A stretch of DNA of 64,000 bases from Lachnospiraceae bacterium (GCA_022790855.1 JAAVYA010000051.1:62001-126000); one strand, 5' to 3'. Shown: positions 8,388 to 17,330, counted from the stretch's first letter. Notes: generated from the sequence alone by a model not told the origin. A program made the numbers and translations.

Positions 8388-10132
8388 TATGCTTCTCCTC
8401 CCTTCTGGTCAAAATCTCCGCCGCCCTGTGTCTGGCTGTTATATACGTCCTGATAGATTTCATTATGGGCCAGCAGGTTCTCATGGGTATCGAACCCGTC
8501 AATTTTACCATCTTCCAGCACCAGAATCCTGTCCGCGTCCTGAATACTGGAAATCCGCTGGGCAATAATGAATTTGGTCGTCCCAGGGATTTCTTCCCGG
8601 AAAGCCCTGCGGATCCTGGCGTCCGTAGCCGTATCCACCGCAGAGGTACTGTCATCCAGTACCAAAATCTTAGGCTTCTTCAGCAGCGCCCGGGCAATAC
8701 ACAATCTCTGCTTCTGTCCTCCGGAGACATTTGTGCCTCCCTGTTCAATGTACGTCTCATAGCCGTCTGGAAACTGGGTGATAAATTCATGGGCGCAGGC
8801 CATTTTGCAGGCCCTAATGCAGTCTTCATCGGTGGCGTTTTCATCTCCCCAACGCAAGTTTTCCAGAATCGTGCCGGAGAACAGCACATTCTTCTGAAGC
8901 ACCACGGCTACTTCATTTCGAAGGGTTTCCAGGTCATACGCCCGTACATCCTTGCCGCCTACCTTAACGCAGCCTTCCTGGACGTCATACAATCTGCTGA
9001 TCAGGTTCACCAGACTGGACTTGGCGCTTCCGGTGCCTCCCAGGATTCCGATGGTCTCTCCGGCCTTAATATGCACGTCAATATCGGAAAGCACCGGCTT
9101 TCCATTGCCATAGGCAAAGAATACATGGTCAAAATCCACGCTTCCGTCAGGAATCTCAAAATCTGCGTTTTCAGGGCTTACCAGAGTGGCTTCTTCATTC
9201 AATACTTCGGCAATACGTCTTGCGCTGGCCATACTCAGGGAGAGCATAACAAAAATCATGGACAGCATCATCAGGCTCATTAAAATATTCATAACATAAG
9301 CCAACAGGCTGGTAAGCTCTCCGGTGGTCAAAGAGCCTCCCACGATCATCTGGGCCCCCAGCCAGGACAATCCCAGGATACAAGAATATACTACAAACAT
9401 CATAACCGGATTATTTAAGGCCACAATGGACTCCGCCTTGATAAACATTTCATAGATACGCCCCGCCGCCCGGGTAAACTTAGAATTCTCATGCTCCTCC
9501 CGGACAAATGCTTTCACGACCCGGATACCGGATACATTTTCCTGGACGCTGGCGTTTAACTCGTCATAACGGTCAAATACCGCCGTAAATGCAGGCATGG
9601 CCTTGGAAATGATCAAGGCTAGGATACTCCCTAAGATCAAAATAGCCGCCACAAAGATCATGCTCAATTTGAAATTGATCACCATGGCCATAACCAATGC
9701 ACAGATCAACTGCACTGGCGCCCGGGTTCCCATTTTAATAATCATCTGGAATGCATTCTGGATGTTGGTCACATCCGTAGTCATCCTGGTTACCAGCCCC
9801 GCAGTGCTGAATTTATCAATGTTTGCAAAGGAAAAAGTCTGAATATGGGAAAACATCCCCTCCCGCAGATTGGCTGCAAATCCGGTGGAAGCACGGGCCG
9901 AAGTCCGGCCCGCCAAAATCCCGAACAGCAGGCTCAGTCCCGCCATAAAAAACATCAGGATACAGCAGAGGATTACGTGGCGCATATCCCCTTTCTCAAT
10001 GCCTTCATCAATAATAGAAGCCATGGCCACCGGAATCATGATTTCCATCAATACTTCCAATACCGCTAAAAGCGGCGTGGCAATCGTAGCTTTTTTGTAC
10101 TGCTTTAACTGTGATAACAGTGTCTGAAACAT
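8387..10132 (-). CDS. ABC exporter half-transporter, degenerate ATP site subunit
   Basis: This 581-residue exporter half is the partner of the following gene. Its Walker A reads GGTGSAKSS (Ala in place of the last Gly). Its Walker B ends in LDDSTSA, so the usual catalytic Glu is Asp, the mark of the degenerate nucleotide site in heterodimeric exporters. The signature NVSGGQKQR is intact. The ATG is preceded by GAAAGGAG at an eight-base spacing. A 22-base palindrome at 10162-10183 with the same core as the marR operator lies just upstream, so the MarR protein probably represses both marR and this pump. Confidence 0.9.
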   Translation of the reverse strand: MFQTLLSQLKQYKKATIATPLLAVLEVLMEIMIPVAMASIIDEGIEKGDMRHVILCCILMFFMAGLSLLFGILAGRTSARASTGFAANLREGMFSHIQTFSFANIDKFSTAGLVTRMTTDVTNIQNAFQMIIKMGTRAPVQLICALVMAMVINFKLSMIFVAAILILGSILALIISKAMPAFTAVFDRYDELNASVQENVSGIRVVKAFVREEHENSKFTRAAGRIYEMFIKAESIVALNNPVMMFVVYSCILGLSWLGAQMIVGGSLTTGELTSLLAYVMNILMSLMMLSMIFVMLSLSMASARRIAEVLNEEATLVSPENADFEIPDGSVDFDHVFFAYGNGKPVLSDIDVHIKAGETIGILGGTGSAKSSLVNLISRLYDVQEGCVKVGGKDVRAYDLETLRNEVAVVLQKNVLFSGTILENLRWGDENATDEDCIRACKMACAHEFITQFPDGYETYIEQGGTNVSGGQKQRLCIARALLKKPKILVLDDSTSAVDTATDARIRRAFREEIPGTTKFIIAQRISSIQDADRILVLEDGKIDGFDTHENLLAHNEIYQDVYNSQTQGGGDFDQKGGEA

Positions 10133-10161
10133 ACTGATATCTCCTTTCTTTGTTCTATTTT

Positions 10162-10183
10162 AAAATGTAGCAAGCTACATTTT
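10162..10183. promoter_or_regulatory. Probable MarR operator in front of the ABC exporter
   Basis: Perfect 10-base inverted repeat (AAAATGTAGC, AA, GCTACATTTT) between marR and the exporter genes. Its core TGTAGCAAGCTACA is identical to the palindrome at 10647-10660. It lies 30 bases upstream of the exporter start codon. Confidence 0.75.
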
Positions 10184-10209
10184 ATATCAAAAATAAAAAC
10201 CCCCAAGGG

Positions 10210-10629
10210 TCATTTCACATTCTCGTATACCATGGCCAGAAGCTCCCGCAGCTGTCCCACCTGTTCCAGCGTCATTCCGGCAGTCAGCAAAGATTCCATC
10301 GCTTCATGATGGCTCTTCATCTGTCCGTACAGCTCCTCTTCCTTCCCGGTAAGATAAATATACTTATTCCGCCTGTCCGCACCATCGAACTGTGTCCGTA
10401 CAAATCCCTTATGCTCCAGCCTCTGCACAATCCCCACCACCGTAGGATGAGACACCATCAAATAATGTTCTATCTCTTTCTGGGTAGTTGGCTCTCCGCA
10501 CCGTCCCCGCAGGAACTTCAGCACCCGCACCTGGGAAGACGTCAGCTCTACCGGCTTAAACATTTGGTTCGCGTGGCGCTCTGCGTTTTCCTGAATGACT
10601 TTCAACAAGAAACCGATATCGCTCATCAT
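10210..10629 (-). CDS. MarR-family transcriptional regulator
   Basis: A 139-residue winged-helix regulator with the MarR arrangement: an N-terminal dimerisation helix, recognition helix region TQKEIEHYLMVSHPTVVGIVQ, a wing with the conserved DRRNKYIYLT and a C-terminal helix pair. I place the start at ATG 10629 because GAGG lies eight bases upstream; an in-frame GTG at 10638 overlaps that ribosome binding site. Identical operators sit over its own transcription start and in front of the exporter genes, pointing to autorepression and drug- or metabolite-induced expression of the pump. Confidence 0.88.
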   Translation of the reverse strand: MMSDIGFLLKVIQENAERHANQMFKPVELTSSQVRVLKFLRGRCGEPTTQKEIEHYLMVSHPTVVGIVQRLEHKGFVRTQFDGADRRNKYIYLTGKEEELYGQMKSHHEAMESLLTAGMTLEQVGQLRELLAMVYENVK

Positions 10630-10646
10630 GGTATTCACCTCTTTCC

Positions 10647-10660
10647 TGTAGCAAGCTACA
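10647..10660. promoter_or_regulatory. Probable MarR operator at the marR transcription start
   Basis: Perfect palindrome TGTAGCAAGCTACA immediately downstream of the predicted -10 box of marR and just before its ribosome binding site. A repressor bound here would block initiation. The same 14 bases recur at 10166-10179. Confidence 0.75.
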
Positions 10661-10666
10661 AGTTGT

Positions 10667-10694
10667 ATTATACTGGAAATTTCTTAAAATGCAA
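10667..10694 (-). promoter_or_regulatory. Promoter of marR
   Basis: Minus-strand TTGCAT (10689-10694) and TATAAT (10667-10672) separated by 16 bases, leading into marR. Confidence 0.65.
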
Positions 10695-10774
10695 CTATTT
10701 TTTATAAAACTTTTCCGGGTATAAAATTTATTTGGCGACAAACACTATTCAAAAATCAGAAAGGATGTGCTTCC

Positions 10775-10978
10775 ATGGATAATAAGAGAAACCAACAGAC
10801 TCCCAAATATACGCCAAATACAGAATATGATTTTTTCAAAGCCAACTCCGCAACTGACTGCACCGGAGCGGTTCCAAGGCCGCCTCAAACGGATGCGGAG
10901 CTGGATTCTTATCTTGACGTGTATAATTTCCTTCCCCAATGCGCCATTGCAAAAGAGAATCCAGACGGGCAGGATTAA
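10775..10978 (+). CDS. Small hydrophilic protein of unknown function
   Basis: A 67-residue open frame on the plus strand, with AGAAAGGA nine bases before the ATG. The protein is polar (MDNKRNQQ start, PDGQD end) with no membrane segment, no cysteine pair motif and no recognised domain. It is divergent from marR and convergent with the kinase remnant, so it stands alone. The good ribosome binding site and the lack of a competing gene support it, but function is unknown. Confidence 0.5.
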   Translation: MDNKRNQQTPKYTPNTEYDFFKANSATDCTGAVPRPPQTDAELDSYLDVYNFLPQCAIAKENPDGQD

Positions 10979-11019
10979 ACAATAGAATCCACACTCTGCG
11001 AGGATTTTATTGTCATGAA

Positions 11020-11376
11020 TCAGACGGCGGGACGGACTGATACCATCCAAACGTCTTTCCCGCCGCTTATTACAACATAAAATGCACGTATTTTCTCTAT
11101 CATTTTCTCCGGAGCTTCTCCCTTCCTCCCCATCATTGCAATCAAAAAAACCTGATACGGCATCAAATCGTTTGTATGAAGCGCTAATATTTTTTTGTGC
11201 AGTCCGGCAAATAGCTTCACCGCCTGATTCTCGTCCATACCGTCACGAAGCGGTGTACACTCTATTTTTTCATAGAGAATGCCGTGCCTTCTTTCCCGTT
11301 CCATCACCTGAAAAGGCTTTGCCCCGGGGATTCCCATCGCCAAAAGCTTTCTGGCATTCTCATATTGCTTGTTGAT
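11020..11376 (-). pseudogene. Remnant of an aminoglycoside-phosphotransferase-like kinase
   Basis: The open stretch begins directly after an in-frame TAA (11377-11379). It reads ENARKLLAMGIPGAKPFQV, then GILYEKIECTPLRDG and AVKLFAGLHKKIL, which resembles the N-lobe to hinge part of APH/choline-kinase-like proteins. The start of the N-lobe and the whole catalytic lobe (HGD...N, DFD) are missing, and the last 25 or so residues do not look like the family. I read it as a truncated, non-functional gene. Family assignment is tentative. Confidence 0.45.
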
Positions 11377-11435
11377 TTACTATATAGTTTAATTATAGCA
11401 ACCAATGACAATGGTGTAAAGCCTTTATTCCATGA

Positions 11436-12200
11436 TCAAATGTACACAATGGTTACTCCAGAAAAATTGATATCCCCAGTCAGTGTTACCACTGGGGTTC
11501 CAGCTGTACGGCAGCGGTTCTTTTCCTCTACTCCCCCGAAATGCGTATCTGTATGGTCCACCACATTCCATTCCTTTGGGATATACAGCTCCACCCCACC
11601 AAAGGAAACGTCCAAGTCAATCACCGCTTTGCCCCCGGGAATCTTTGCATTGTCAAAAAACACCTTTATACCGCCGAATCCGCATTCCAGAGAAGCATAC
11701 TCAAAACAGTCGGAATTTACATATTTCACTGCAGAACCAAATCTTGCATTAAAATAGATCTTACTTCCATTTGCGCATTCCTCTTCCTCTGCACCTTCTT
11801 CATCCAGCCCCTCGATATCTATAATTGTTTCTTTTTCCGGAAATTCCTCCTTCCACGCGCTTTTGTAATAGTAATGCTTTTTCCGTCTGAAAATCATGTT
11901 CAGCCCAATGGTCCCAAATAAAGCCGCCACCAACACTGTAACCGGTGTAATGGCTTCTATCCCAAGCTGCCTGTCGTAAATGATGCAAATACAGGCGATG
12001 GGAAACAGAATCTTTCCAAAGCTGCGGCTGAAAATCCCCTCCACCAATACAGCGGCCCAAAAAATGGTAAATAAAATGCTCACGATCCCTACGCCTTCTA
12101 AAAATCCAAGCTGGCTAACCACCAGAAAGGCTGCCGCCAAAACCAAAAACACGCCCCAAAACACTTTTCCTGTCTTTTTGCCATATGTTACTTCCTTCAT
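11436..12200 (-). CDS. LiaF-like membrane protein (four-helix N-terminus, LiaF C-terminal domain)
   Basis: The 254-residue protein has four hydrophobic segments in residues 12-105, an acidic cytoplasmic linker (about 115-140), then a beta-rich C-terminal domain with repeated FGG motifs (GFGGIKVFF, SFGGVELYIP, HFGGVEEK). This layout matches LiaF/DUF2154-type proteins, which damp cell-envelope stress signalling. It starts inside the end of the LytTR gene (four-base overlap), so regulator and membrane protein are made together. The likely role is envelope-stress or antimicrobial-peptide sensing; that is inference from the family. Confidence 0.75.
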   Translation of the reverse strand: MKEVTYGKKTGKVFWGVFLVLAAAFLVVSQLGFLEGVGIVSILFTIFWAAVLVEGIFSRSFGKILFPIACICIIYDRQLGIEAITPVTVLVAALFGTIGLNMIFRRKKHYYYKSAWKEEFPEKETIIDIEGLDEEGAEEEECANGSKIYFNARFGSAVKYVNSDCFEYASLECGFGGIKVFFDNAKIPGGKAVIDLDVSFGGVELYIPKEWNVVDHTDTHFGGVEEKNRCRTAGTPVVTLTGDINFSGVTIVYI

Positions 12201-12658
12201 ATCTGATTCCTCTTTTCCTCCAATTTGTTTTTCAACGGTTTGTAATAATGCCTGGATACAAACACCTGCTTATGGGTGTTCTGAAATGCTACCAGGCTGG
12301 AAGACGCCAGGTTTTTCCGGATAGAATATATCTGGTGGATATTTAAGATCGTGGACTTGGATATCCTCATAAAATGTCCCGGTAAAAATTCTTCCAGCTC
12401 ATACAGGCGGTATTTCACCTGATACATGGCGTCTTTTGTATGGGCAAAAATAACCTTCTCCTCTGTTTCAAAAAAGAGGATATCCTCCAGAGGAAGATAA
12501 TATTCCGTATCGCCCTTGTAAAAAACAAACTTCTGATGTCCCGCCGCCAGATCCGCCAGCATCTTTTGGATCCGCTGCACCTCTTCACTGAAACTGCTGC
12601 AGCGTATCACCACTTCTTCCTCCAAAACGCCGCTGTCTAATTCCACCCGTATTCTCAT
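12197..12658 (-). CDS. LytTR-domain DNA-binding regulator
   Basis: A 153-residue protein made of a short N-terminal region (1-50) and a LytTR DNA-binding domain (about 55-150), with the typical ILFFETEEKVIFAHT start and MRISKSTILNIHQI core. There is no receiver domain, as in stand-alone LytTR proteins paired with small membrane proteins. The next gene, four bases overlapping, is such a membrane protein. A tandem 20/21-base repeat at 12706-12746, 48 bases upstream of the start, is a good candidate for its own binding site. Confidence 0.88.
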   Translation of the reverse strand: MRIRVELDSGVLEEEVVIRCSSFSEEVQRIQKMLADLAAGHQKFVFYKGDTEYYLPLEDILFFETEEKVIFAHTKDAMYQVKYRLYELEEFLPGHFMRISKSTILNIHQIYSIRKNLASSSLVAFQNTHKQVFVSRHYYKPLKNKLEEKRNQI

Positions 12659-12705
12659 AATCTCATCTCCATGGATTCAGTATGGGGGAATCCTGGGGGA
12701 AAGTA

Positions 12706-12746
12706 AAGGAATTTTTGCCAAGAGGAAGGAATTTCCTGCTAAGAGG
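12706..12746 (-). promoter_or_regulatory. Tandem direct repeat upstream of the LytTR gene, candidate operator
   Basis: Two head-to-tail units (12706-12725 and 12726-12746) share AAGGAATTT at one end and AAGAGG at the other, with a variable 5-6 base middle. LytTR proteins bind pairs of direct repeats about 20-22 bases apart, one face of the helix; the spacing here fits. Confidence 0.55.
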
Positions 12747-14858
12747 TCATAACAGAATGACAAACATTCCATGAATCAACGCGCAGCAAAGCATCCCCAG
12801 AACCGTAGGAACGATAAAAGCCAAAATCATCCACCTGATACTTCCGGTTTCTTTCCGTATCGTTAATAAAGTCGTAGAACAAGGCCAGTGCATCAGAGAA
12901 AATACCATCACACACAAAGCTGTCACAGGCGTCCATCCCTGGGCCAGCAACAGCTCTTTCAACTCCCATACTTGAGCCGCCTCCACAAGCTGCCCCTGCT
13001 GCATATATGCCATAATCATAATAGGAAGAACAATTTCATTGGCGGGAATCCCCAAAATGAAAGCCATGAGAATCACCCCATCCAGCCCCAGCAGCCGGGC
13101 AAACGGATCCATCCAAGCAGTGCAGACATTCAAAATCGTATCGCCCCCAACCGTTACATTGGCCATTACCCAGATCAAAGCCCCTGCCGGAGCGGCTACG
13201 ATCACTGCCCGCCCTAGTACAAACAGCGTACGGTCCAGTATGGAACGGAGGATTACTTTCCCCACCTGAGGCCTCCGGTAAGGCGGCAGCTCTAAAAGAA
13301 ACCCTGAGGGCGTCCCCTTCAATACGGTATGGGACAACAGGGCAGAAGCAAGAAACGTCATTCCAATTCCAAAAAGCACTACCATTGCGAATAAAAACGC
13401 GCCTGCTGCGGACTCCAAAAGTCCTTTCCCTCCTCCTACAAAAAACAGAGAGATCATCAGGATCAACGTTGGAAACCGTCCGTTACAAGGAACAAAGCTG
13501 TTGGTTAAAATCGCAATCATCCGCTCCCTGGGAGAATCAATGATCCGGCATCCCATTACCCCCACCGTGTTGCATCCAAATCCCATAGCCATCGTTAAAG
13601 CCTGCTTTCCGCAAGCCTTACATTTTTGAAAGCAGTGATCCAAATTAAATGCAATTCTTGGTAAACATCCTGCATCCTCCAGCAACGTAAATAGCGGAAA
13701 AAAAATTGCCATAGGAGGCAGCATGACGGATACCACCCAGGCCAGCACCCGGTACATGCCCAGCACCAGAATCCCATGCAGCCAGCCCGGAGCCCCCCAT
13801 GCAAGGAAAACCTTTGTCAGCCAGTCCTGAACTTTCATCAAATAGGACGATAGCAGCTGCGAAGGAATATTCGCACCTGCTATCGTAATCCAAAACACTG
13901 CCGCCAATAACAAAATCATCATAGGATATCCCACCAGGCGGCTGGTCAAACATCTATCCAGAATCCGATCCCATTTATGGGGATTTGTTTTTCCACACAC
14001 CACAGTCTCCCGGAAGATTTCTTCCCCATACCTGACCCGGGCCTGGGATAATTCTTCTTCCGAAATGGATTCCTTCCCCAGAAGTTCCTTCCAAAGGGGC
14101 AGTACGGGCTTCGGGCAAAGCTCCCCGTCCGCGACCTGGTCCAAGACCTCCTTTAACCTGGCCAGGCTCTTTTTATCCCGGGCGTTGATTCCAACCACCG
14201 GAATGCCAAGCTCTAAAGACAGCCTCTCCTGATGAATCCAAATGCGTTTTCGCCTAGCCTCATCCATGAGATTCAAGCACAATATGACTCTATGCTCCAG
14301 CTCCATAATCTGAAGAACCAGATTCAAGTTCCGCTCTAAGCACGTGGCGTCGCACACCACAATGACTGCATCCGCATATTTTGAGCAAATAAATTCCCGG
14401 GCAATCTCTTCCTCGGGAGACTGAGCCGACAGAGAATATGTCCCTGGCAGATCCACCAGTTCATATTCCCTTCTTTCGGTGGTGAATCTCCCCTTTGCAT
14501 ATTCCACCGTCTTACCGGGCCAATTTCCCGTATGCTGCCGCAATCCGGTAAGACTATTGAATACCGTACTTTTTCCCACATTGGGATTTCCGGCCAAAGC
14601 CACTGTCCGCGTCCCATCTTCCCCTCCGGCCAGAATCTGCCTGCTGTGCTCTTTTCGTATGGCTATGACCGCGCCTCGTATTTGAAATGCCTTTGGATCT
14701 CCCGACGGGCTTTTTGCCACGCACCGGATTCTCGTCCCCGGCACCAGTCCCAAATCCGTCAATCTCCTGCGGACAGCTCCCGTTATTATCACTTCCTTCA
14801 CGGAGGCTTCCTGCCCCGGCATCAGTTCATCCAGGGAACTCTCTTTTTCCTTTTTCAT
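12747..14858 (-). CDS. feoB: Ferrous iron transporter FeoB with fused FeoA domain
   Basis: Residues 1-78 form a FeoA (SH3-like) domain that is normally a separate protein. A G-protein domain follows with G1 GNPNVGKS at 90-97, the switch region GNWPGKTVE, G3 DLPG at 136-139 and G4 NLMD near 196. The rest is a polytopic membrane domain with two Gate repeats, including the GFGCNTVGVMG and CNGRFPTL segments. It imports Fe2+ across the cytoplasmic membrane. At 703 residues it is a normal length for the fused form. It lies just downstream of the FtsW-like gene. No Fur-like box was recognised upstream. Confidence 0.93.
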   Translation of the reverse strand: MKKEKESSLDELMPGQEASVKEVIITGAVRRRLTDLGLVPGTRIRCVAKSPSGDPKAFQIRGAVIAIRKEHSRQILAGGEDGTRTVALAGNPNVGKSTVFNSLTGLRQHTGNWPGKTVEYAKGRFTTERREYELVDLPGTYSLSAQSPEEEIAREFICSKYADAVIVVCDATCLERNLNLVLQIMELEHRVILCLNLMDEARRKRIWIHQERLSLELGIPVVGINARDKKSLARLKEVLDQVADGELCPKPVLPLWKELLGKESISEEELSQARVRYGEEIFRETVVCGKTNPHKWDRILDRCLTSRLVGYPMMILLLAAVFWITIAGANIPSQLLSSYLMKVQDWLTKVFLAWGAPGWLHGILVLGMYRVLAWVVSVMLPPMAIFFPLFTLLEDAGCLPRIAFNLDHCFQKCKACGKQALTMAMGFGCNTVGVMGCRIIDSPRERMIAILTNSFVPCNGRFPTLILMISLFFVGGGKGLLESAAGAFLFAMVVLFGIGMTFLASALLSHTVLKGTPSGFLLELPPYRRPQVGKVILRSILDRTLFVLGRAVIVAAPAGALIWVMANVTVGGDTILNVCTAWMDPFARLLGLDGVILMAFILGIPANEIVLPIMIMAYMQQGQLVEAAQVWELKELLLAQGWTPVTALCVMVFSLMHWPCSTTLLTIRKETGSIRWMILAFIVPTVLGMLCCALIHGMFVILL

Positions 14859-14891
14859 AATTCAGAAATTCCTTCTTTTCTTACTTTTATT

Positions 14892-16214
14892 TTATGAAAA
14901 AGTTCTCCTCCGCATTCCTGCCCCCGCCGGAATATCCTTATATCGGTAAATCGAAAGCACCAAGCCGAGCAATATATAAAACACAATGGCGGCGCTGTTC
15001 CCATAGGAAAAGAAAGGCAAAAATAACGTCGCTTCCATCCCAATTCCCAGATTCATAAAAACAATCCCCATTACTTGAACCAGAAATACCAGGCCGCAGC
15101 CTATGCCTATCATCCGGCCTAACTGATTCTGCTGCCGGACCGAAATATGAAATACCTGCACAATCAGGCAAGCCAGCAAAACCAACGCGCATATTCCTGC
15201 CAAAATGCCGAATTTTGCAATCATCTGGGTAAATATATATTCCGAATGGGTCAGCCGGTTGTCAAACAGCAGCATACTTTTGCCCCCTTCCCCCAGCACC
15301 TTACTCTGCCGCAGCATCTCCCGGGCCGCCGTCTTAGGATACGACGCATACTCCCCATATTGCCTGGGCATAAGAAAGGCCAGGATCCGCGCCCGCTGAT
15401 ACCCCTGGAAGAAAAACTGCATGCCTAAGGTAAATAATCCCGCGGGAATTACAAAAAAGCAAGCTGCCAAAATAGCGGCTGTCCTTTTCTTATTTACCGC
15501 AAACCATCCGCTGATTACGGCAATCAATATCATAATGCCAAAAATAACGGCCAAATCCAGCCCGCACATTACAGAAGGAACCAGCTTCATTGCCAATAGT
15601 ACAGGCAGCGCACCGAAGCTTATGCAGCGAAGCAGCCCCATCCGGCCGCCCCCTCGATGCCGGTACAAAACAGCCGCAAATAAGGGAACAAATAAATACA
15701 TGGGCATAATCAGAAACCTTTGCATGCCATTGACCCAAAACCGATAAGATTCGATCTTTCCAAAGATCTGAACTGCAAAAATCAACGCCACGTATCCCCA
15801 ATAAACGGCATACGTATATTTTCCCAGAAAGCTGTAATCCAAAACGTAAACTGCCAGCATAATTCCAAGTCCCAAAACAACTGCAATGCATTGTTTTTGG
15901 AATACATTCGCCTGGGTCTCCAGTTCCAGATGATACTGTACCAAAATTCCCAGAATACTCAACAGCAGAATCAGTCCAAGCATCTGCCACTGCAGCCTTG
16001 GCCGATGAATCCGATCCATTTCCACACCTGTTTTCACCGGATCTCCCATCTGTCTCACCGCCCTTTCATAAGCTTCTTCCCTGGCTAAACCGAACGCTTC
16101 ATAAGTCTCGGCCGCCTCTTCAATATGATTCTCCAATTCCCGGGCTACGGCCTCCCTTGCCCTTTTACACCGCATCTGAGAAACCAGCGTCTCAATATAT
16201 TCTTCTTTTCCCAT
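14892..16214 (-). CDS. FtsW/RodA/SpoVE-family membrane protein with permease-prefix N-terminus
   Basis: The 440-residue protein starts with a soluble helical segment of about 70 residues (CKRAREAVARELENHIEEA, then a Gly/Met/Asp turn) of the permease-prefix or HAAS type, followed by about ten transmembrane helices with SEDS-like features, including the late QVMGIVFMNLGIG and FLPFFSYGNSA motifs. SEDS proteins polymerise glycan strands or flip lipid II. Here the gene follows a PadR gene by one base rather than cell-division genes. This suggests a conditionally expressed accessory member rather than the housekeeping FtsW or RodA. Confidence 0.75.
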   Translation of the reverse strand: MGKEEYIETLVSQMRCKRAREAVARELENHIEEAAETYEAFGLAREEAYERAVRQMGDPVKTGVEMDRIHRPRLQWQMLGLILLLSILGILVQYHLELETQANVFQKQCIAVVLGLGIMLAVYVLDYSFLGKYTYAVYWGYVALIFAVQIFGKIESYRFWVNGMQRFLIMPMYLFVPLFAAVLYRHRGGGRMGLLRCISFGALPVLLAMKLVPSVMCGLDLAVIFGIMILIAVISGWFAVNKKRTAAILAACFFVIPAGLFTLGMQFFFQGYQRARILAFLMPRQYGEYASYPKTAAREMLRQSKVLGEGGKSMLLFDNRLTHSEYIFTQMIAKFGILAGICALVLLACLIVQVFHISVRQQNQLGRMIGIGCGLVFLVQVMGIVFMNLGIGMEATLFLPFFSYGNSAAIVFYILLGLVLSIYRYKDIPAGAGMRRRTFS

Positions 16215-16215
16215 C

Positions 16216-16545
16216 TTACACCTCCGGACACAATACGTCTCTCACTGCCTGGGCATATTCCTGCCATTCCTGCTTCCGCCTGGCCAAATGTCTCTTTCCC
16301 TCTTTGGTAATACTATAATATTTTCTCCTCTTTCCCCCTTCCTCTCGTTCGTAAGAAGTCAAAAATTGCTTTGCTTCCAGAGAATGTAGAAGGGGGTACA
16401 GCGTTCCGGCTTTCAATTCAAAGATATGATTGGAACGGCTATCCAGAGCCTCCATCATCTCGTATCCATACATATCCTTCTCCTGTAATAACCCCAGCAG
16501 CAGCATAGACGTGCTCCCGGAAATCAGATTTTTCTCAACGGCCAA
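16216..16545 (-). CDS. PadR-family transcriptional regulator
   Basis: A 109-residue PadR protein: winged helix with YGYEMMEALDSRS, the conserved LKAGTLYPLLHSLE recognition region and YYSITKEGKRHL wing, then a short C-terminal helix. It is cotranscribed with the FtsW-like gene one base downstream. Two AT-rich palindromes (16572-16588 and 16600-16616) lie just upstream and probably serve as its autoregulatory operators. Confidence 0.9.
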   Translation of the reverse strand: MAVEKNLISGSTSMLLLGLLQEKDMYGYEMMEALDSRSNHIFELKAGTLYPLLHSLEAKQFLTSYEREEGGKRRKYYSITKEGKRHLARRKQEWQEYAQAVRDVLCPEV

Positions 16546-16571
16546 ACTATCATCTCCTGTTCTTTTCTTAT

Positions 16572-16616
16572 ATATAGATCATCTATATGTCATCATTATA
16601 TATTGATTATCTATAT
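16572..16616. promoter_or_regulatory. Twin palindromes upstream of padR, candidate operators
   Basis: A perfect 17-base palindrome ATATAGATCATCTATAT (16572-16588) and a one-mismatch copy (16600-16616), centres 28 bases apart, lie 27 bases upstream of the padR start. Confidence 0.55.
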
Positions 16617-16628
16617 ATGTCAAGAATC

Positions 16629-16658
16629 AAAAACCCCGCTGCAGGCAACGGGGTTTTT
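16629..16658. terminator. Bidirectional intrinsic terminator
   Basis: A perfect stem AAAAACCCCG ... CGGGGTTTTT around a ten-base loop. On the minus strand it would end the DUF6465 transcript; T-runs exist on both strands. Confidence 0.75.
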
Positions 16659-16765
16659 GCACCCAAAGGGCACTTGCCCTCGCGGGAATAAAAAAAGAAC
16701 ATCCAACTGCTTCTTGCAATCAAATGTTCCTTTCACCGAATCACACTCCGTAGAATTTTCCGAAT

Positions 16766-17251
16766 TTACAGATCAAAGCTTCCGGTCTCGTCGCCATTCA
16801 CAACAAAGTACGCCATGTTTTCTTCCGGCTTTACATAAACCTGGATTTCCTTAATGGCCTTCGCATCCCCTGCATAAGCGGCTTTTGCTTTTTCCATAAT
16901 CTCAGAACTATCCATCTCTCTGCCAGCATACTGAATATATAAAGACTCTTTTACCTTCTTACGGCTTGGTGCAGCTTTGGCTTTTTCAGCCTCCGGCTCC
17001 TTGTCCGCAGCCTTTTTGGATGTCTTCTTGGCTGCTGCCGTTTTGGTCTTTGTCTCTGTCTTGGCCGGAGCCTTCTTTGTCTCTGTCTCTTTTACTTCTG
17101 TCTTGTCGGCGGCCTTAACCTCTGCCTTAGCCGGAGCTGCTTTTTTCTCTTCCTTGGCTGGTGCTGCCTTTACTTCCGTTGTTTTGGTTTCTTTACTCAC
17201 GCCCGTCTCTGATGCCGATTTCACAATTTTTGTTTCATTTACTTTAGGCAT
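16766..17251 (-). CDS. DUF6465 family protein with Lys/Ala/Glu-rich N-terminal region
   Basis: Residues 1-100 are low complexity, rich in Lys, Ala, Glu and Thr (repeated KAAPAK, KTETK), resembling histone-like tails. Residues 103-161 form a compact conserved domain (SLYIQYAGREMDSSEIMEKAKAAY... then ENMAYFVVNGDETGSFDL) that I recognise as DUF6465, common in Lachnospiraceae. The basic tail suggests nucleic-acid or polyanion binding, but function is unknown. It is followed by a strong terminator. Confidence 0.75.
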   Translation of the reverse strand: MPKVNETKIVKSASETGVSKETKTTEVKAAPAKEEKKAAPAKAEVKAADKTEVKETETKKAPAKTETKTKTAAAKKTSKKAADKEPEAEKAKAAPSRKKVKESLYIQYAGREMDSSEIMEKAKAAYAGDAKAIKEIQVYVKPEENMAYFVVNGDETGSFDL

Positions 17252-17330
17252 TTCTCTTCCTCCAAAATTAACTCTATATCATCAACTTCTGTATTATACT
17301 GCTTTTTACTTAGAAAATCAAATAAAATTT

